This document shows, one piece after another, positions 42,474 to 55,072 of a stretch of 64,000 nt of DNA. Position 1 is the stretch's first letter. Each line of letters opens with the position of its first letter. Source of the stretch: Marvania coccoides (taxonomy: Eukaryota; Chlorophyta; Trebouxiophyceae; Chlorellales; Chlorellaceae). A model generated the notes under the pieces. It did not search any database. It was not told the origin of the DNA and saw only the letters and a program-made list of their open reading frames with translations. The stretch covers positions 124,001 to 188,000 of the forward strand of contig OY978099.1 in the NCBI GenBank assembly GCA_963854735.1, written 5' to 3'. A program made the translations under genes and the position numbers.

Positions 42474-45400
42474 ATGCGACCTTTGTCCATCTTGGCCTGG
42501 GCGGCGCTGATATGCGTCGTGCATGCCCAGATCCCGCCCTCTCCCTACGGAGACGCACGACAAATTTGTGCCCAGCGCGACGGTGCCCAGTTCTCAGTCA
42601 ACGGCTTCCCTGGCACCCCCTACAGGCTTACACCCTTCGTCAACGCCTTCGTGAACCCCTCACCGCTGAACTACAATCACAGGGAGTGCCGCACCGACAA
42701 CCACTGCCTGGAGAGCTACGAAATTGTAGTTGAAGACAAGCAGCTCAGTCCTTTCAACGGCGTCATCCCCTCTTGCTCTACCAAGCCCACCTGGTTCTTG
42801 ACGGTGAGTTTTTGGGTGCTGAGTGTTTGGGTGTTTCTGCAGCTTTGAAATCTTGGGCACTGAATCTTTTGTCTGAATTTACACAACAACAATTATTTTC
42901 TAATTTGTGCAGTACAATGGCAAAATTCCAGGCCCTACCATCACTGCCCCAGCTGGCCAGGTGAGAAATTTGATACACCGTGGTATACTTGCTTTATTAC
43001 CAACGTTTGAACTCGAGAGAAGTAGACTCGTAGCCAAACTTCTTTGGTGATTCTTTCGCCCCTTCTTCATCTGTTCATCTTTCTTCAGGAAACTTTGGTG
43101 CGCTTCCGCAACCAGATAAAGAACAGGCCACAGTTGGCTGCAACCGTTCACCCCTGCGACGCCCCAGGCCGCTCTGGCCGCCCCTTTTCCACGCACCTCC
43201 ACGGCAGCGCATCCATGGCGCCCTGGGATGGCTGGGCTGAAGACGAGACCTGCTTTGGCGAAACAAAAGACTACGTGTACCCCAATAACAGGTAAATTCA
43301 GCTTTGTATTACCCTTTTTCCTTTTGTATTTTGTATTCAATTGCTCCGCCTTACTATGGAGGGGTTTGTGGCACGTCGGCTTGCGGATCTCTATAGGAGT
43401 GACCACGTTAGTGGACGTTAAACCATTTGCAAAACCTTGAACCTTGAATTTATGTCATTCAACACAACAAAATTGGGGTTTTTTTCTCCCTTCCTCGGCT
43501 TTCTCATCCCTCTTTTAATTTCTTGCAGGCCCGTCACCGGATGGTACCATGACCACGCCCTGCACATCACTAGCGAGAATGCCAATTTGGGCCTTGCAGG
43601 CAAGTTTTTCTATTGAATTTACGCGCCGCCATCGCTGCCGCCATGTCAAATGTTCACGTTTTTACCTTTTTTTTTCCACCTCGCATATATCTCGTATGCA
43701 GGCATGTACATTGTGTCTTCCAAGCAGAAGAACGGCGGGTGTGGCGAGCCGTGGAATCTGGAAGACGTTCCCGAGCTGCAAATGATCCTTGCTGACAAGG
43801 TGTTGGACTCTTCCTGCCAGATCAAATGGGACACTGCAGATACCCACAAAGGTGAGCTAACAGCAACAAAACAATGAGCAACAAAGCAAGGAAGCGATAA
43901 TAGGAGCAATTCTCTGCACACATTGTTCAAGGGTTCAACATTTCAGATTTCATTTCATTCTTGAACTGCAGACAATTACTACGGTGATATTAACTTGGTC
44001 TCCGGTAAGCTCTTTGTAGTGACCCCTTTCGACATGTTTTCTTCCTTAGTTCCAGTAAACATCTTTTGTCGTTTCTCAAACATTTGCGTTTGTTCTGTTC
44101 TGAGCAGGCATCCCCTTCCCTTTGATGACTTTGGAGCCCAAGCACTACCGCATGCGGTTGTTGAATGCTGCCGTCAGCCGCTCTTACTTCATCAAGATCA
44201 AGGACTCCCAGTTGCGCGACATCTCGCAGAACATCTGCAGCATCGTGGCCAGTGACGGCGGCTACCGCTTCACCCCAGTCCCGTTCCCTGCCCAGGGCCT
44301 GCTGATTGGTGTTGCGGAGCGCTATGAAGTGAGCATCCAGCTTTTACTTTTCCTGTTTGTTCTCTGGCTTTTTCCATTGCTTACACTTGTTCTCTTCATC
44401 CTCTCTTTGTTTTAAAATCTCGGAATTTAATGCCGGTTCGCCTTTTCTACCCTCCTTTTTTACAGGTGGTCTGCAATTTCGCAAATTACAAAGATCAGAC
44501 GCTGTACATTTACAACGAAAAGAACGAAAATCTCCTGCCTGGCGTTCCCTTCTTCTGCCACACCCACCTGGTGGCCAAGATCGTCGTCAAGTCGGCTGCA
44601 GCTGGCTCCGTCGCTGTCTTCAACCCCAACCTGGCCGCCCCCAAGCCCTTCCAACCCATGGAAAGGGTGATGAGCGGCGCCGACTACAACGCCGCCGTCG
44701 CCATGGCCAACGCTGGAAGGTTCCACCGCGAGATGAAGTTTGGGCGCTCAGGTACGTTTCACAGCGGAACTCAAACTCATTACTTGCATATCATGGTTCG
44801 TATTATGTGGCAACAGAAAAAAAATCAGCAGCTATTTTTATTAATTGCTTGGTTTTTTTGTCTTCAGGAGGAGAATGGACGATTAATGGGGAAACTTGGG
44901 CTTCCTTCAAGATTGCTGCTGCAAACGTCGGCCAAAGCACCTGGGAGGTTAGTCAACTTTAAGAATTAGTTCTAACGCATTTTTGTGCCTCTCCCTTTCT
45001 CAAATTATGTTCCTCTCCGGTTTAATTGCCGTGCAGGTCTGGCGCCTTGATACTGGTGGTGGCTGGTAAGTGCTGGTTTGCACTCGATTCGTGAATATTT
45101 CAAAGCTTTGATGTTTGTTGCGCAGTTGTTCACGGAAAATTCAAAATACTTTCGCAGGTACCACCCAGTGCACATTCACTTGATTGATTTCTTTGTGGTG
45201 CGTCGTGATGGAGGAGGAGGATTGCGATCTTATGAGCGCAATTCGCCGAAAGACGTCATGTTCCTTGGCGCGAGCAATAAAATATACGTAATTGCCAGGT
45301 TTGGGCCTCATCGCGGCGATTACATGGTGCGTTGTTGCAAAAACCAATTCACGCGCTCAAAGTACGAATACTCACGTCTGGTTGAATGCTGAATTTCTCC

Positions 45401-45848
45401 CCAACCCTTCTTTTGCTTTCCCTGCAGTTCCATTGCCACAATCTGAGGCATGAAGACAACGGTGAGAAGACATTTTACAATTAATTTGGCTTTTGGGCGG
45501 TAAAATCGATATTATTCCCGCCCCTTTACTCACTCCCTTTCTCCCTTTTCTTTCTCCCACGCAGACATGATGAGGGCTTTCCGCATTGTCAATTCCGCCA
45601 GCGGCAGAAATGCTGCCGCTGCCTCCCCCTACCTCACGGTCAACAACATTGTGTACTCTGATTTCAGGTATGCGGACCCGATGTGGGGCCCCACCTCAGC
45701 CACCAAGACCCCACCAGTGTTGAACCCCGCCCACGTCAGAAAAATGCTCGACAGCAATGCCTACCGCATCTTCTATCCTAACACCACCGACCCCGCCCTC
45801 AATGGCGCTATCAACCCGTGGAAATCGCAGTGGCAGGGACACTGCTGA
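42474..45848 (+). CDS. Secreted multicopper oxidase 1 (CotA/bilirubin-oxidase-like)
   Basis: Thirteen exons: 42474-42803, 42913-42960, 43089-43291, 43529-43599, 43702-43851, 43972-44004, 44108-44328, 44466-44751, 44868-44947, 45037-45065, 45158-45326, 45428-45461, 45565-45848. They give 645 aa. A signal peptide (MRPLSILAWAALICVVHA) starts it. All four copper motifs are present: HLH (162-164), HDH (201-203), HPVHIH (486-491) and HCHNLRHEDNDMM (542-554), with the axial Met of CotA-like enzymes. The family oxidises phenols, bilirubin or metal ions with oxygen reduced to water. The fourth intron starts with GC (AG|GCAAGT) rather than GT. The substrate is unknown; manganese, iron or phenolics are options. 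Confidence 0.93.
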
Positions 45849-47193
45849 ATTAATTCCACTAAATAGAGCAATTGTATGTTGCATTGCGTCATTACTGTGT
45901 GAATAATTTGTATTTTATTTCGCTTTCGTTTTCCTGCTGTTTGATGCCTCAGCGTTCACCCCATTAGAGTGAACTTTTCTTTCCGCTTACTATTTGATCT
46001 GCGTTGTTTGCTTTCTTGCTGGCTCCTTCGTTTCACGAGAACAAGAAATGCCCCTAGATAAATGAAACATTCCCCCAACATAAAGCCCATGCGATGCTGA
46101 ATAATCGCACCTCTGCCTCCCTTTAATTAATACTAGAACATTTACTGCTTGATAATGAGCGCCTCTGCGTAGGAACATCAATACTCTTGTTTGTTGGTTT
46201 CCTTTTGAACCCCTTCTCTGATGATCGATTTTGCTTTCAAGGCAAGACCTGTCTGTTTCTCGTCGTGTAATAGCAACTTTCACAGATACTACAAGAAGAG
46301 ACATGGAGGATGAGGCAGTGCGGTTGGTGGTGCAGATGGGGACGGCTACCAAGGCTATGGGGGGGCGGCAGTGGCGGCAGAGATGAAAGAGTAGAAGGAC
46401 TACCCCCAGATGGCCAAGATGGCACACAACAATCAGCAGGGAAAGCTGCAGCTCTGGCGCATTGGTCAGCAGCGGGTGCCTCCACGTGCAGCGAGAAATG
46501 CAGCGTGCTGGTTGCTCTTAAAGAAACAAGGAGGCGAAGAAAAGCCCCTTGGGTGGTCCCGCCAGCAGCTCAGGCTGCTGCGCACCCCCCCCCCCCAACA
46601 CACACACCCGGCTCTGAGGCCCCCATATAAACAAACGGATTTGATGTTTGTTAATCCTCGTTTCGATAGTGATGCCGCATATTTTTAATCTAAATTCTTA
46701 TTTGATTTTGCCATTCGGTGTTTGCGCCGTCGCGGCTGTGCTTTCTGATTTTCCCATTAATAAATAATCAATGAGATCGTACATTTAAAAAAAAGAATGA
46801 AGTCACGGCCGCGGCGGTGCCCAATGGGTGAAGTTACAGTCGATCTAAATTTTATATCTCTGTTAGTACAAATATAAGGTATGATCTCAGCGTTTCGTTG
46901 TGTCTCTCTTGCTCTGGTGGTACATCATCTATGCGTACTCGCACGTTGACAATACACTACGCTGAATTTACAGATCATGAAAACGTTGTGTAACTGCTGC
47001 CGCAGCAGATGAAGAGCTGGGAACTCAGCAAGCCTGACAATATTATATGTTTCAATAACACGTTCAGGTAACTACGCATTTTCCGCCGGCAGCTTCATCG
47101 ATCTTCCACGGTGTTTTCCTTTTATCGTCGATCATCTGTCTCACAGCTTCTTCCCTCTACCCCGCGCAGAAACACTTCTTCTACCCGCCAACC
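45849..47193. other. 1.35-kb spacer between the two multicopper oxidase genes
   Basis: Mostly AT-rich, holding the 3' region of one gene and the promoter of the next. A GC-rich patch at about 46300-46640 ends in a C12 run (46585-46596). Its frames show no family likeness, and the longest begin without support. It could be a decayed exon or a non-coding RNA. Confidence 0.5.
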
Positions 47194-50132
47194 ATGAGGA
47201 TATTGATCCTCCTGGCGTGCGCCGCTGCGCTCAGCTGCGCGGTCAATGCCCAACTCCCGCCTCCGTCCCCCTACGGCGCAGCAGCAAAGATCTGCCCGGC
47301 CCGCAACGGCGCCGTGTATTCAGTGGATGGCTTTCCAGGAACCCCTTTCCTCCTAAATCTCTTTAACGACACCTTCGTCAACCCCCCTGAGCTGCCGGCC
47401 AAGTACAAAAACTGCCGGGCCAGCGACGGCCACTGTATGTCCACCCACGAGATCGACGTCTACGATCACCAGCTCCAGCCCTTCAACAACATTATCCCTT
47501 CCTGTGCCTCGAAGCCAGGCACCTGGTTCCTCACGTGAGTTGCAATTTTATGTTAGTTTTTTTTTGTTAAATATATATTAATATAAGAGTTGTAGTGTCT
47601 CACCTTCGCTCGCATTTTTTTCTTGGGCTGCAGCTACAACGGAGTCGTCCCTGGGCCCACCATCATTACCCCCGCTGGCCACGAGACCATCGTGCGTTTC
47701 AATAACAAAATCGGCAAAGGCCCGCGATTCACCGCAACGGTGCACCCCTGCGATGCCCCAGGACGCACAGGCCGCCCCTTTTCAGTGCACCTCCACGGCA
47801 GCGCGTCGCTGGCTCCCTACGATGGCTGGGCTGAGGACGAGACCTGCGTGGGCGAGACCAAAGATTACGTGTACCCCAACAACCGTCCCGTCACTGGATG
47901 GTACCACGACCACGCCCTGCACATCACCGCGAACAACGCGTATCACGGGCTTGCAGGCGAGATTTGGTTTTGCTATATACCAACGATGTACCGCAACTTG
48001 AACTTTCTTAATGAACGCTAATCTCGCCATTCTTCCTCCACTTCCCCTCAATGCAGGCCTGTACTTCGTGAGTGCCAAGCAGAAGCACAACGGGTGCGGC
48101 GAGCCCTGGAATCTTGAGGACGTAGAAGAGCTGCACATGATCCTACAAGACAAGATTCTCGACGCAACTTGCCAGCTCGGTTTTGACGAGGCTAAAGCCC
48201 ACCAAAATAACTTCTACGGCGATATCAACATGGTTTCTGGTAAGAAAAGAGAGAAAGAGAGATGTTTTTTTGCGCTCGCTGCTTAAATATCTCACATGCT
48301 CCTTGCCCTCTGCGAATTAAAAAACCCTTTATAATTCCTCCCCTGAATCCCATCTAATTAGCTTGCATTTTCTGCAATCGTTTACTTCTTCCTCACGCAG
48401 GCATCCCCTTTCCCGTTATGAAGCTTCAGCCCAAGTATTACCGCATGCGCATGCTCAACGCCGCCATCAGCCGCACCTACAAGATCAAGGTCAAGAATGC
48501 GCAGCTGCAGGACGTGTCCCAGAAAATCTGCCACGTGATTGCTGCCGATGGAGGATACCGCTTCACCCCCGTCGGCTTCCCTGCCGATGTACGTTAAATT
48601 ATATTTTACTTCGGTGAATTTTCCTTTCTTTATTGCTCACCCCAATTCTTTTCTTTATTTCGCTTTATTATATCGTAGGGCCTGTTGATTGGTGTTGCAG
48701 AGCGCTATGAGGTAAGCAGATTAACTTTTCACTTTTCTGTCTTTCTCCTTCCTCCGCCAGTCCAGTTTTTCTGAACGAACGTCGTTGATTTATTTTCATT
48801 TGCAGGTGGTATGCGACTTCAGCGCATACAAGGGCCAGACGCTGTACGTCTACAACGAGAAGGACGACAAGCTCAACCCCGGAGTCCCCTTCTTCTGCTT
48901 CTCCCACCTGGTGGCCAAGGTCGTTGTTGCCGCCGCCACCACCGGTCCTGCACCAGCTTTCAACGCCGCTCTTGCAGCCCCCACACCCAACCAGCCCATG
49001 GAGAAGGTCATGAGCGGCGCTGACTACACCGCTGCCGTTGCAATGGCCAAGGCCGGGCAGTCCCACAGACAGCTGGAATTTGGGCGTCGCAACGGCCACT
49101 GGGTCATCAACGGTGAAACTTGGGAGTCATTCAAGATCGCAGCAGCTGACGTGGGACAAAACACCTGGGAGGTCTGGAAGCTCAGCACTGGGGGCGGCTG
49201 GTAAGTCAATTCAGCCTATTTGCAGTTATTTTTCGCGACGGAATTTCATATTCTTTTTCAGTTTTTGCCTTGCAATATTATTATATTAACACGTAAACCC
49301 TTTGTCCAGGCATCATCCCGTCCACATTCACCTGATCGACTTTTTCATTGTACGTCGTGATGGAGCGAACGGTGTGAGATCCTACGAAGAGCTGACTCCC
49401 AAGGTATGCCAAGCATTTAACAATCTGAAGAAAATTTAATAGATGGATTTTTTTCTTCGTCTTAATAATTAATAATTTCATGCTGTAGGATGTCATGTAC
49501 CTCGGCAATTCGAATACGCTGTACGTCATTGCAAGGTTTGGAGCCCATCGCGGCGATTACATGGTAAGATACGCATGTAGTAATTATATTCACGTAAATT
49601 GTACATCGTCAGCATTCATTTCAACTCATTCAATTCCACGTACTCCTCCTCCGCTCTCTGCAGTTCCATTGCCACAACCTGAGGCACGAAGACAACGGTG
49701 CGTTACCTTTGTTTAAATGCCTAAACTGATTGTTACATGCCAACTATATTGCTTTCTTCCCCTTGAAACCTTCACAAACTACTTTCGTTATTGTCGTCGA
49801 CACTCACCTCCTCTCGTCATTTCCTTCCTATATGTGCAGACATGATGAGGGCGTACCGTGTGGTAAATGGTAATGAAGGCAAGAATGCTGCATCAGCAGC
49901 CCAATATATGCAAATTAATGGTATTGTCTATAATAACTTCAATTATGCCGATCCTATGGGAGCTGCCACTGCTGCGACGCGTACTCCTCCCGTCTTCGGA
50001 GACGCTTACTCGAAGGAAATCCTCGATAAAAATATTTACAGGATCTTCTATCCCAACGCCACTGACTCTCTTGTACTCAATACCGGCATTAACCCCTGGA
50101 AGGCAAAGTGGCCGCCTGGCCAGTGCAAATGA
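47194..50132 (+). CDS. Secreted multicopper oxidase 2, tandem paralogue
   Basis: Ten exons: 47194-47534, 47634-47956, 48057-48239, 48401-48588, 48679-48711, 48806-49200, 49310-49403, 49489-49563, 49664-49697, 49840-50132. They give 652 aa. It is collinear with the preceding gene: signal peptide MRILILLACAAALSCAVNA, HLH (166-168), HDH (205-207), HPVHIH (490-495) and HCHNLRHEDNDMM (546-558). All copper ligands are kept, so it should be active. Seven introns are shared with the first copy, including the GC-AG intron at LAG. Five introns of the first copy are absent, and two are unique (after PAD and before DVMY). Tandem duplication followed by intron turnover is inferred. Confidence 0.93.
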
Positions 50133-51511
50133 TGGAGCGGAATTCGTAACTCATCTGTTAATGCATTTTCCCAATGACATTATTAGATGCATACAATATA
50201 ACTCTATAACTTAACTTATTCTTTACACCCTAAATGGAAAACCCTAATGACTTCAGCACATTACGCAGTGTTCCAATTGTTTTTCGTTTCAAGCCCCCCT
50301 CGGTCTTTTCCCGTTTTTTTTTCCTTGCGGCAATACTCTGCCTCGTCGGTCACATTTGTTTCGTTTCTTTTCTCTTCATCTAGTTTTGCTTCTTGCTTAA
50401 AATTGCTAAAACGTTTGAAATTCTTTTTTTTAATGGTATCTTTCGGTGGTCATTGTTCAAGAATGTTCAGTAGTTCAGAGAATTTACAAAGAAAGTTTTG
50501 ATTTGACCAGCTGGCGGTCTTTCTTCTTTGAGCTCAAATTATCATCAACAAAAACCCGTATACAGTTCTAAGCTTAAATATGCAGCTGAGTGTAACGCAT
50601 AATTTGCAACTTGGGAATATCCTCATTCGAAGAGAGAATGCGGCGGCAGGGGGAAAAGGTGATACTGTTGCAATCACTAGTATCCTAGGAATTAAACCCG
50701 ACGCGCACTAGTTTATATTGGAAGCAAACCCAACCTGCAACCATTCATTCTAGCTCAGTCTGAAGACGTTGGAATATTTTCAGTCGCTGTGACCTGATGA
50801 CGACATCATTTCTATTTTGAAAAAACTGGTTGTTAAATATAATGCTCAAAACAGCGAGAAGGAACAGGCACTTGCTACTGGCATCCTCCCCTTGGGGACT
50901 CTTTGTTCGAATTGATTACTTTATATTTCTAATATAATACGAACTTAATTATCCACGGGGTACACTGGGCATATGTGGGGGGGAGGGAGGGGGGATGGCG
51001 TGAAGGTTTTTTTTAAATCTTAAACAGCCCTGCCTTAACCTTCTGCCCAGAGAAATTTTGGCCTCACCAAAATCTCCCTGCTCAGATTTGACTCAGCAAT
51101 CCTAATTCTTAAACTTTACAAATTCACCATATGTAGCGTATACTTAACTAGATTGTCACGATGCAATATTGGCTTATCATGCAATATATTACTGAAGGAA
51201 GGGGTCATGAGCCCCATGTCCTCATTTAAAACACATTTTCGTACTTGAAAAACAGGCCAGAGCCCGGGAAAAACCTGCCGCCTGAGCTTCGTCATCACTA
51301 CATAAATTCAGGCACATGCGAGGTAAGGGGGGAAAATGAACTTTGAAGATACCGCTCACCGAATAAAATGCTTAAAACAATGCATGAATGGGGGGAAAAG
51401 ACAAGGAATGGGTGTGCTCCACTACGCTACTTGTTGCTTCGTTTCTATTAATCAATAGAAAAATCTCGTATCATATTTAAATAATAATATTTAAAAACAG
51501 GAAATGGATCA
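50133..51511. other. 1.4-kb AT-rich convergent gap
   Basis: It holds the 3' regions of multicopper oxidase 2 and of the glucan, water dikinase. No gene, RNA or repeat was recognised apart from a G-rich run near 50976-50996. Confidence 0.6.
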
Positions 51512-54500
51512 TCACAGCACCTGCGGCCGCGCCTGCACCACAGAAATATGGCCGTCAGGACCCACGACGCCCTCCACGTCCTGAGGGGACCCACACACGG
51601 TCTCCACAGCCGCACCCACAGCCGCCAGCCGCCCCAGCAGCTCCTGGCGCGCGCCCACATCCCACATAAGCGGCTCGTCAGCATAGCACGCTGCCGCCAC
51701 ACGCAGCGGGCTCAGCGGCACTGAGCTATACAGCCCAGCGCCTGCAAACTCCTCCAGGTCCTCGCCGTTGGAGTCGGAGCGTGCGATGAGCAGCGGGAAG
51801 GAGTCCGCGTAGAGGGCATTGCGCTTTGAGGGGAAAGCGCCAATCTCGACGCTGCCTGGGCCGCTGCTGGAGAAGCTGAGGGCACGACCAGGGTAGTTGC
51901 CCACCAGCGCCTCGCCCATGCCCTGCACCAGCTCGCCGTGCAGCTGTCCCAGCGCACCGGTCAGCGGATCAGCGGTGTGCAGCACAAACGCGTACCTGGC
52001 GGAGAAAAGAAAAAAAATAAAGATACATGATGAGCGAGAGAAAAATATAAAAAAAGAAAGCATCGGAAGAAATGCAATACAGTGGCAGCAAATTGAATGA
52101 TCAAATCACTCACTTGGCTGGGAGGACGCCCTGCAGCAGCACTGACATGAAGAGATCAGCGTCGGGAACCTTCTGCGCACGGCGGCTCAGCCACGCCCGA
52201 TCATTCCACTTGGACGCCCACACCCGGCACACCGCAGCCCAGGTCTGCGCCCAGCCGGCCCCGGTGGCCTCCCACTCGGCCACATCCTCAATCAGCCCAG
52301 CAGCAGCGGCAGCGGCTGCAGCCTCAGCCACCAGGGCAGCGGGGGGCACCAGCTGCGTGCGCACGGTGTCGCGCAGCGTATGCAGCGTAGGGGGCACCCC
52401 TGATCCGTCGGGGGTGGCCTTCAGCTCGGCTTCTGCGGCCTTCACTGCAGCAGCAACGGCAGCATTTGCTGGGTCTGCCAGCACGCGCTCAAAGGTACCA
52501 AAAGGCAGCGCGATGGAGGACGGCATGCCCACATCAGCAGGCAGCTTGCCCCGCAGCGCCGCCAAGTTCAGCCCCTTGCTGCCCACCTGACCAGCGCTGA
52601 ACTCGGTCTCCCTCACACACCACGCCCCCGCAGATTTGCCGCCCTTCAGCCCCTTGGGCGTGCCCAGCTTCAGTCCCTTGGACGCTGCGCCGCCCTTGGC
52701 GCCTTCAGCGGCCCCTGCAGCGCCGCTGGCTGCCTCTGCCAGCACATCGCCGGCCGGGGTGACGCCAACCTCAACACTAGTCCCTGCCATGCTGCGCATG
52801 CTCTCCAGCTGCTCAGGGTCGAAGCAGCTGGCCAGCAGGACGCTTTGCGCGCGCGCCCGGATGGCCACGTGGCTCAGCACATCCGTGGCAGAGCCTGTGA
52901 GGATGGCAACGACATTGTCTGGAATATCCTCATTGCCGCTCAGCTTGTCGGCGATGATGACCACCGGGGAGGCCGGAGGCTTGCCCTGGATGGCCTCCAG
53001 GTCGGGCATGACCGTCATCGTGCCTGCCACCGCGCCGGGGCCTTGGCTGACCACCTGCCACGCGCCCACGCCAGCCGCGCCACGCAGAGCAGGGCCCAGG
53101 CGCAGCAACAGGGGGGACAGAATGAAGGCGGGCTGGGAGCGCACCACCTCTTCGCCAAAGTTGAGGATGTAGGCGGGGTCGATGCCGCACTTGGCGCCAA
53201 ATTTGTCTGCCAGCGGCTGCACCAGCTCAACAATCGAGTCGGCATACCCCTCCAGGCACAGCGAGGCATTGTCCGCTGCAGCCAGCGCAAGCGCGCCCCA
53301 CTCGCGGCTGTGCCAGCGCCCCTCTGCGGCGCCCACACGGCCCCACAGCGCCGCCGCCGCCGCCAGCTCATCGCTCTCCCCAGTCACGGCCGCGTTGTCC
53401 AGCACAAGTCCAGCCAGGTTGAACACGTCATCGTCCGACATGGACCCCTTGTCCGTGCGCTCCACACACAGCCTGAAGTAGGAATCCAGCGCAATGTCCA
53501 GCAGGAGAATGTCGCGGGGCGCGCCGACGCACTTCCAGTAGCTCGCCAGCCGGCGGCGCACCTCCACGATCTTGCCGGGCACCCACCACTCGTTGCGGTT
53601 GGCCAGCACGTCCCCAATGTTCCACGCCAGGTCTCCATCCAGCCGCCCTCGTGCCATCTCAAAGGCAATGTCCAGATCCGCCCCCGAGTGCGTGGACTTG
53701 AGAATCCACAGGTAGTGCTCCATGGGGCCGATGAGGTGCGGGAGGTGGCAGGGGGTGGGGGTGACGGGGTGGTCCATGGCCGCCAGCATCTCCGCAGTCA
53801 GGTTTCCACGCTCCCACGCCACCCTCCAAAATTCGCCCATGTCGCCGGACCGGAGGAACGCCAGGTACGCCTCGCAGATGGTGACGTCCTCGGGGGTGGT
53901 GTTGGTGTGCAGCTTCTGATGCCACGACTCGAGGAAGTCGTCCTGGATGCCGGGGCGGTGTCCCTCTCGAATGCCGTTCTCGCGCATCACGTTCAGGATT
54001 CCGTGGCGGATGTCGTCGCCGTTGCCGCCGCCACGGGGGAGCCCCGCCATGGACGCGCGCGCCAAGGCACGGCTGAGAGGGTCCAAGGGGCCACCCACGG
54101 TGTCTGCCATGCGCTGGGCCAGCGTCTTCTGGGCGTGGGCTGCGTCCTTTGACTGGTAGTTGGTGCCCTTGTACCACGGCAGCTGGCGCTGCGCAGACAG
54201 CCGCAGCCATACCAGCATGAGGGCCATGCCGGGGGGGCCAGCAGCAGTGGCCGCGCTCAGCATCGAGGAAGCCAGCTGGAAGCGACTGAACAGCGACCAC
54301 CGCTCGTACTCGCTCTCGGCCTCCAGCACCTTGGCCACGATCTCCTCCACGCCCGGCGGCTTCAGGAACGCGACGAAATCGCCACCGCCGCTGTTGCTCC
54401 ACTTCTCGCCGTCCTTCAGCACAAACACGATCTTGGCGGGGCAGCCCTCGCTGGGGAAGGTCAGCACCACCTCGCCGGAGGGCCCAAAGGGGGTCTGCAC

Positions 54501-55072
54501 CGCCAGATCGCCTGCCTGGACTGTGCCTGCCGGGCGATGCTCATGGGGCGGCAGCTCCCAGTCGTTCTCAGCCCAGTGCATCACCATGTTGGGGCGGGCG
54601 CCGCCGTCGGTGGTGGTGACGCGCACGGAGTAGGTGTCCGTGGCGGGCTCTTTTACGACGGTCATCACGAGGGCAACGTCGTCTAGGCGCTGCGTGGACA
54701 GCGTCTCAGGGGGAGGGGCAGGGGGGGCTGCCACCGCAGCAGCAACTGCTACCACGGCAGAGACTGCAGCAGGGGATTGAGGGGTTGTTGGTTCGATGGA
54801 GAGGGGAGAGTGCTTTTCGTGATATTTTTGGCAACAGCCGCGGAGGGGGGCGGTGCTTGAAGGGCTTGAATGAAATTGAAAAGTTGAAGCCGCGACTCAC
54901 GCTGTCTAGGCGCAGAGCGAGACCATCTCGCGGCCTGGGCAAAATTGAGGGGCGAGCGTCCCAGAAGAGTCGAGGCCGTAGGTCTGCCTCTGATCAATGA
55001 GGAAGGGATAGGGGTGCGGGACAGGCCCCGCAGCCCCGAAGCGGTGGTGGCGAATTCAAAAGCGCCAACCAT
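51512..55072 (-). CDS. GWD: Alpha-glucan, water dikinase (GWD family), short form
   Basis: Three exons on the minus strand, 55072-54901, 54763-52114 and 51995-51512, join in phases 1 and 2 to give 1101 aa. Exon 1 is a transit peptide (MVGAFEFATTASGLRGLSRT and onward). Next comes one CBM45-like starch-binding region with MHWAENDWELPP. The GWD middle includes NVMRENGIREGHRPGIQDDF, ESWHQKLHTNTTPEDV and LPHLIGPMEHYLWIL. The phosphohistidine region is DVLSHVAIRAR (His near residue 690). The nucleotide domain ends in SVEIGAFPS, LIARSDSNGEDLEEFAGAGLY and the terminal VQARPQVL. GWD phosphorylates amylopectin C6 and primes starch breakdown. Arabidopsis GWD1 has about 1400 residues and two CBM45 modules, so this is a shortened form. 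Confidence 0.93.

Noticed and set aside
52845..54152. 435-codon plus-strand frame opposite GWD
   Set aside because: The minus strand holds the full GWD catalytic sequence; the plus frame is His/Arg-rich with no domain.
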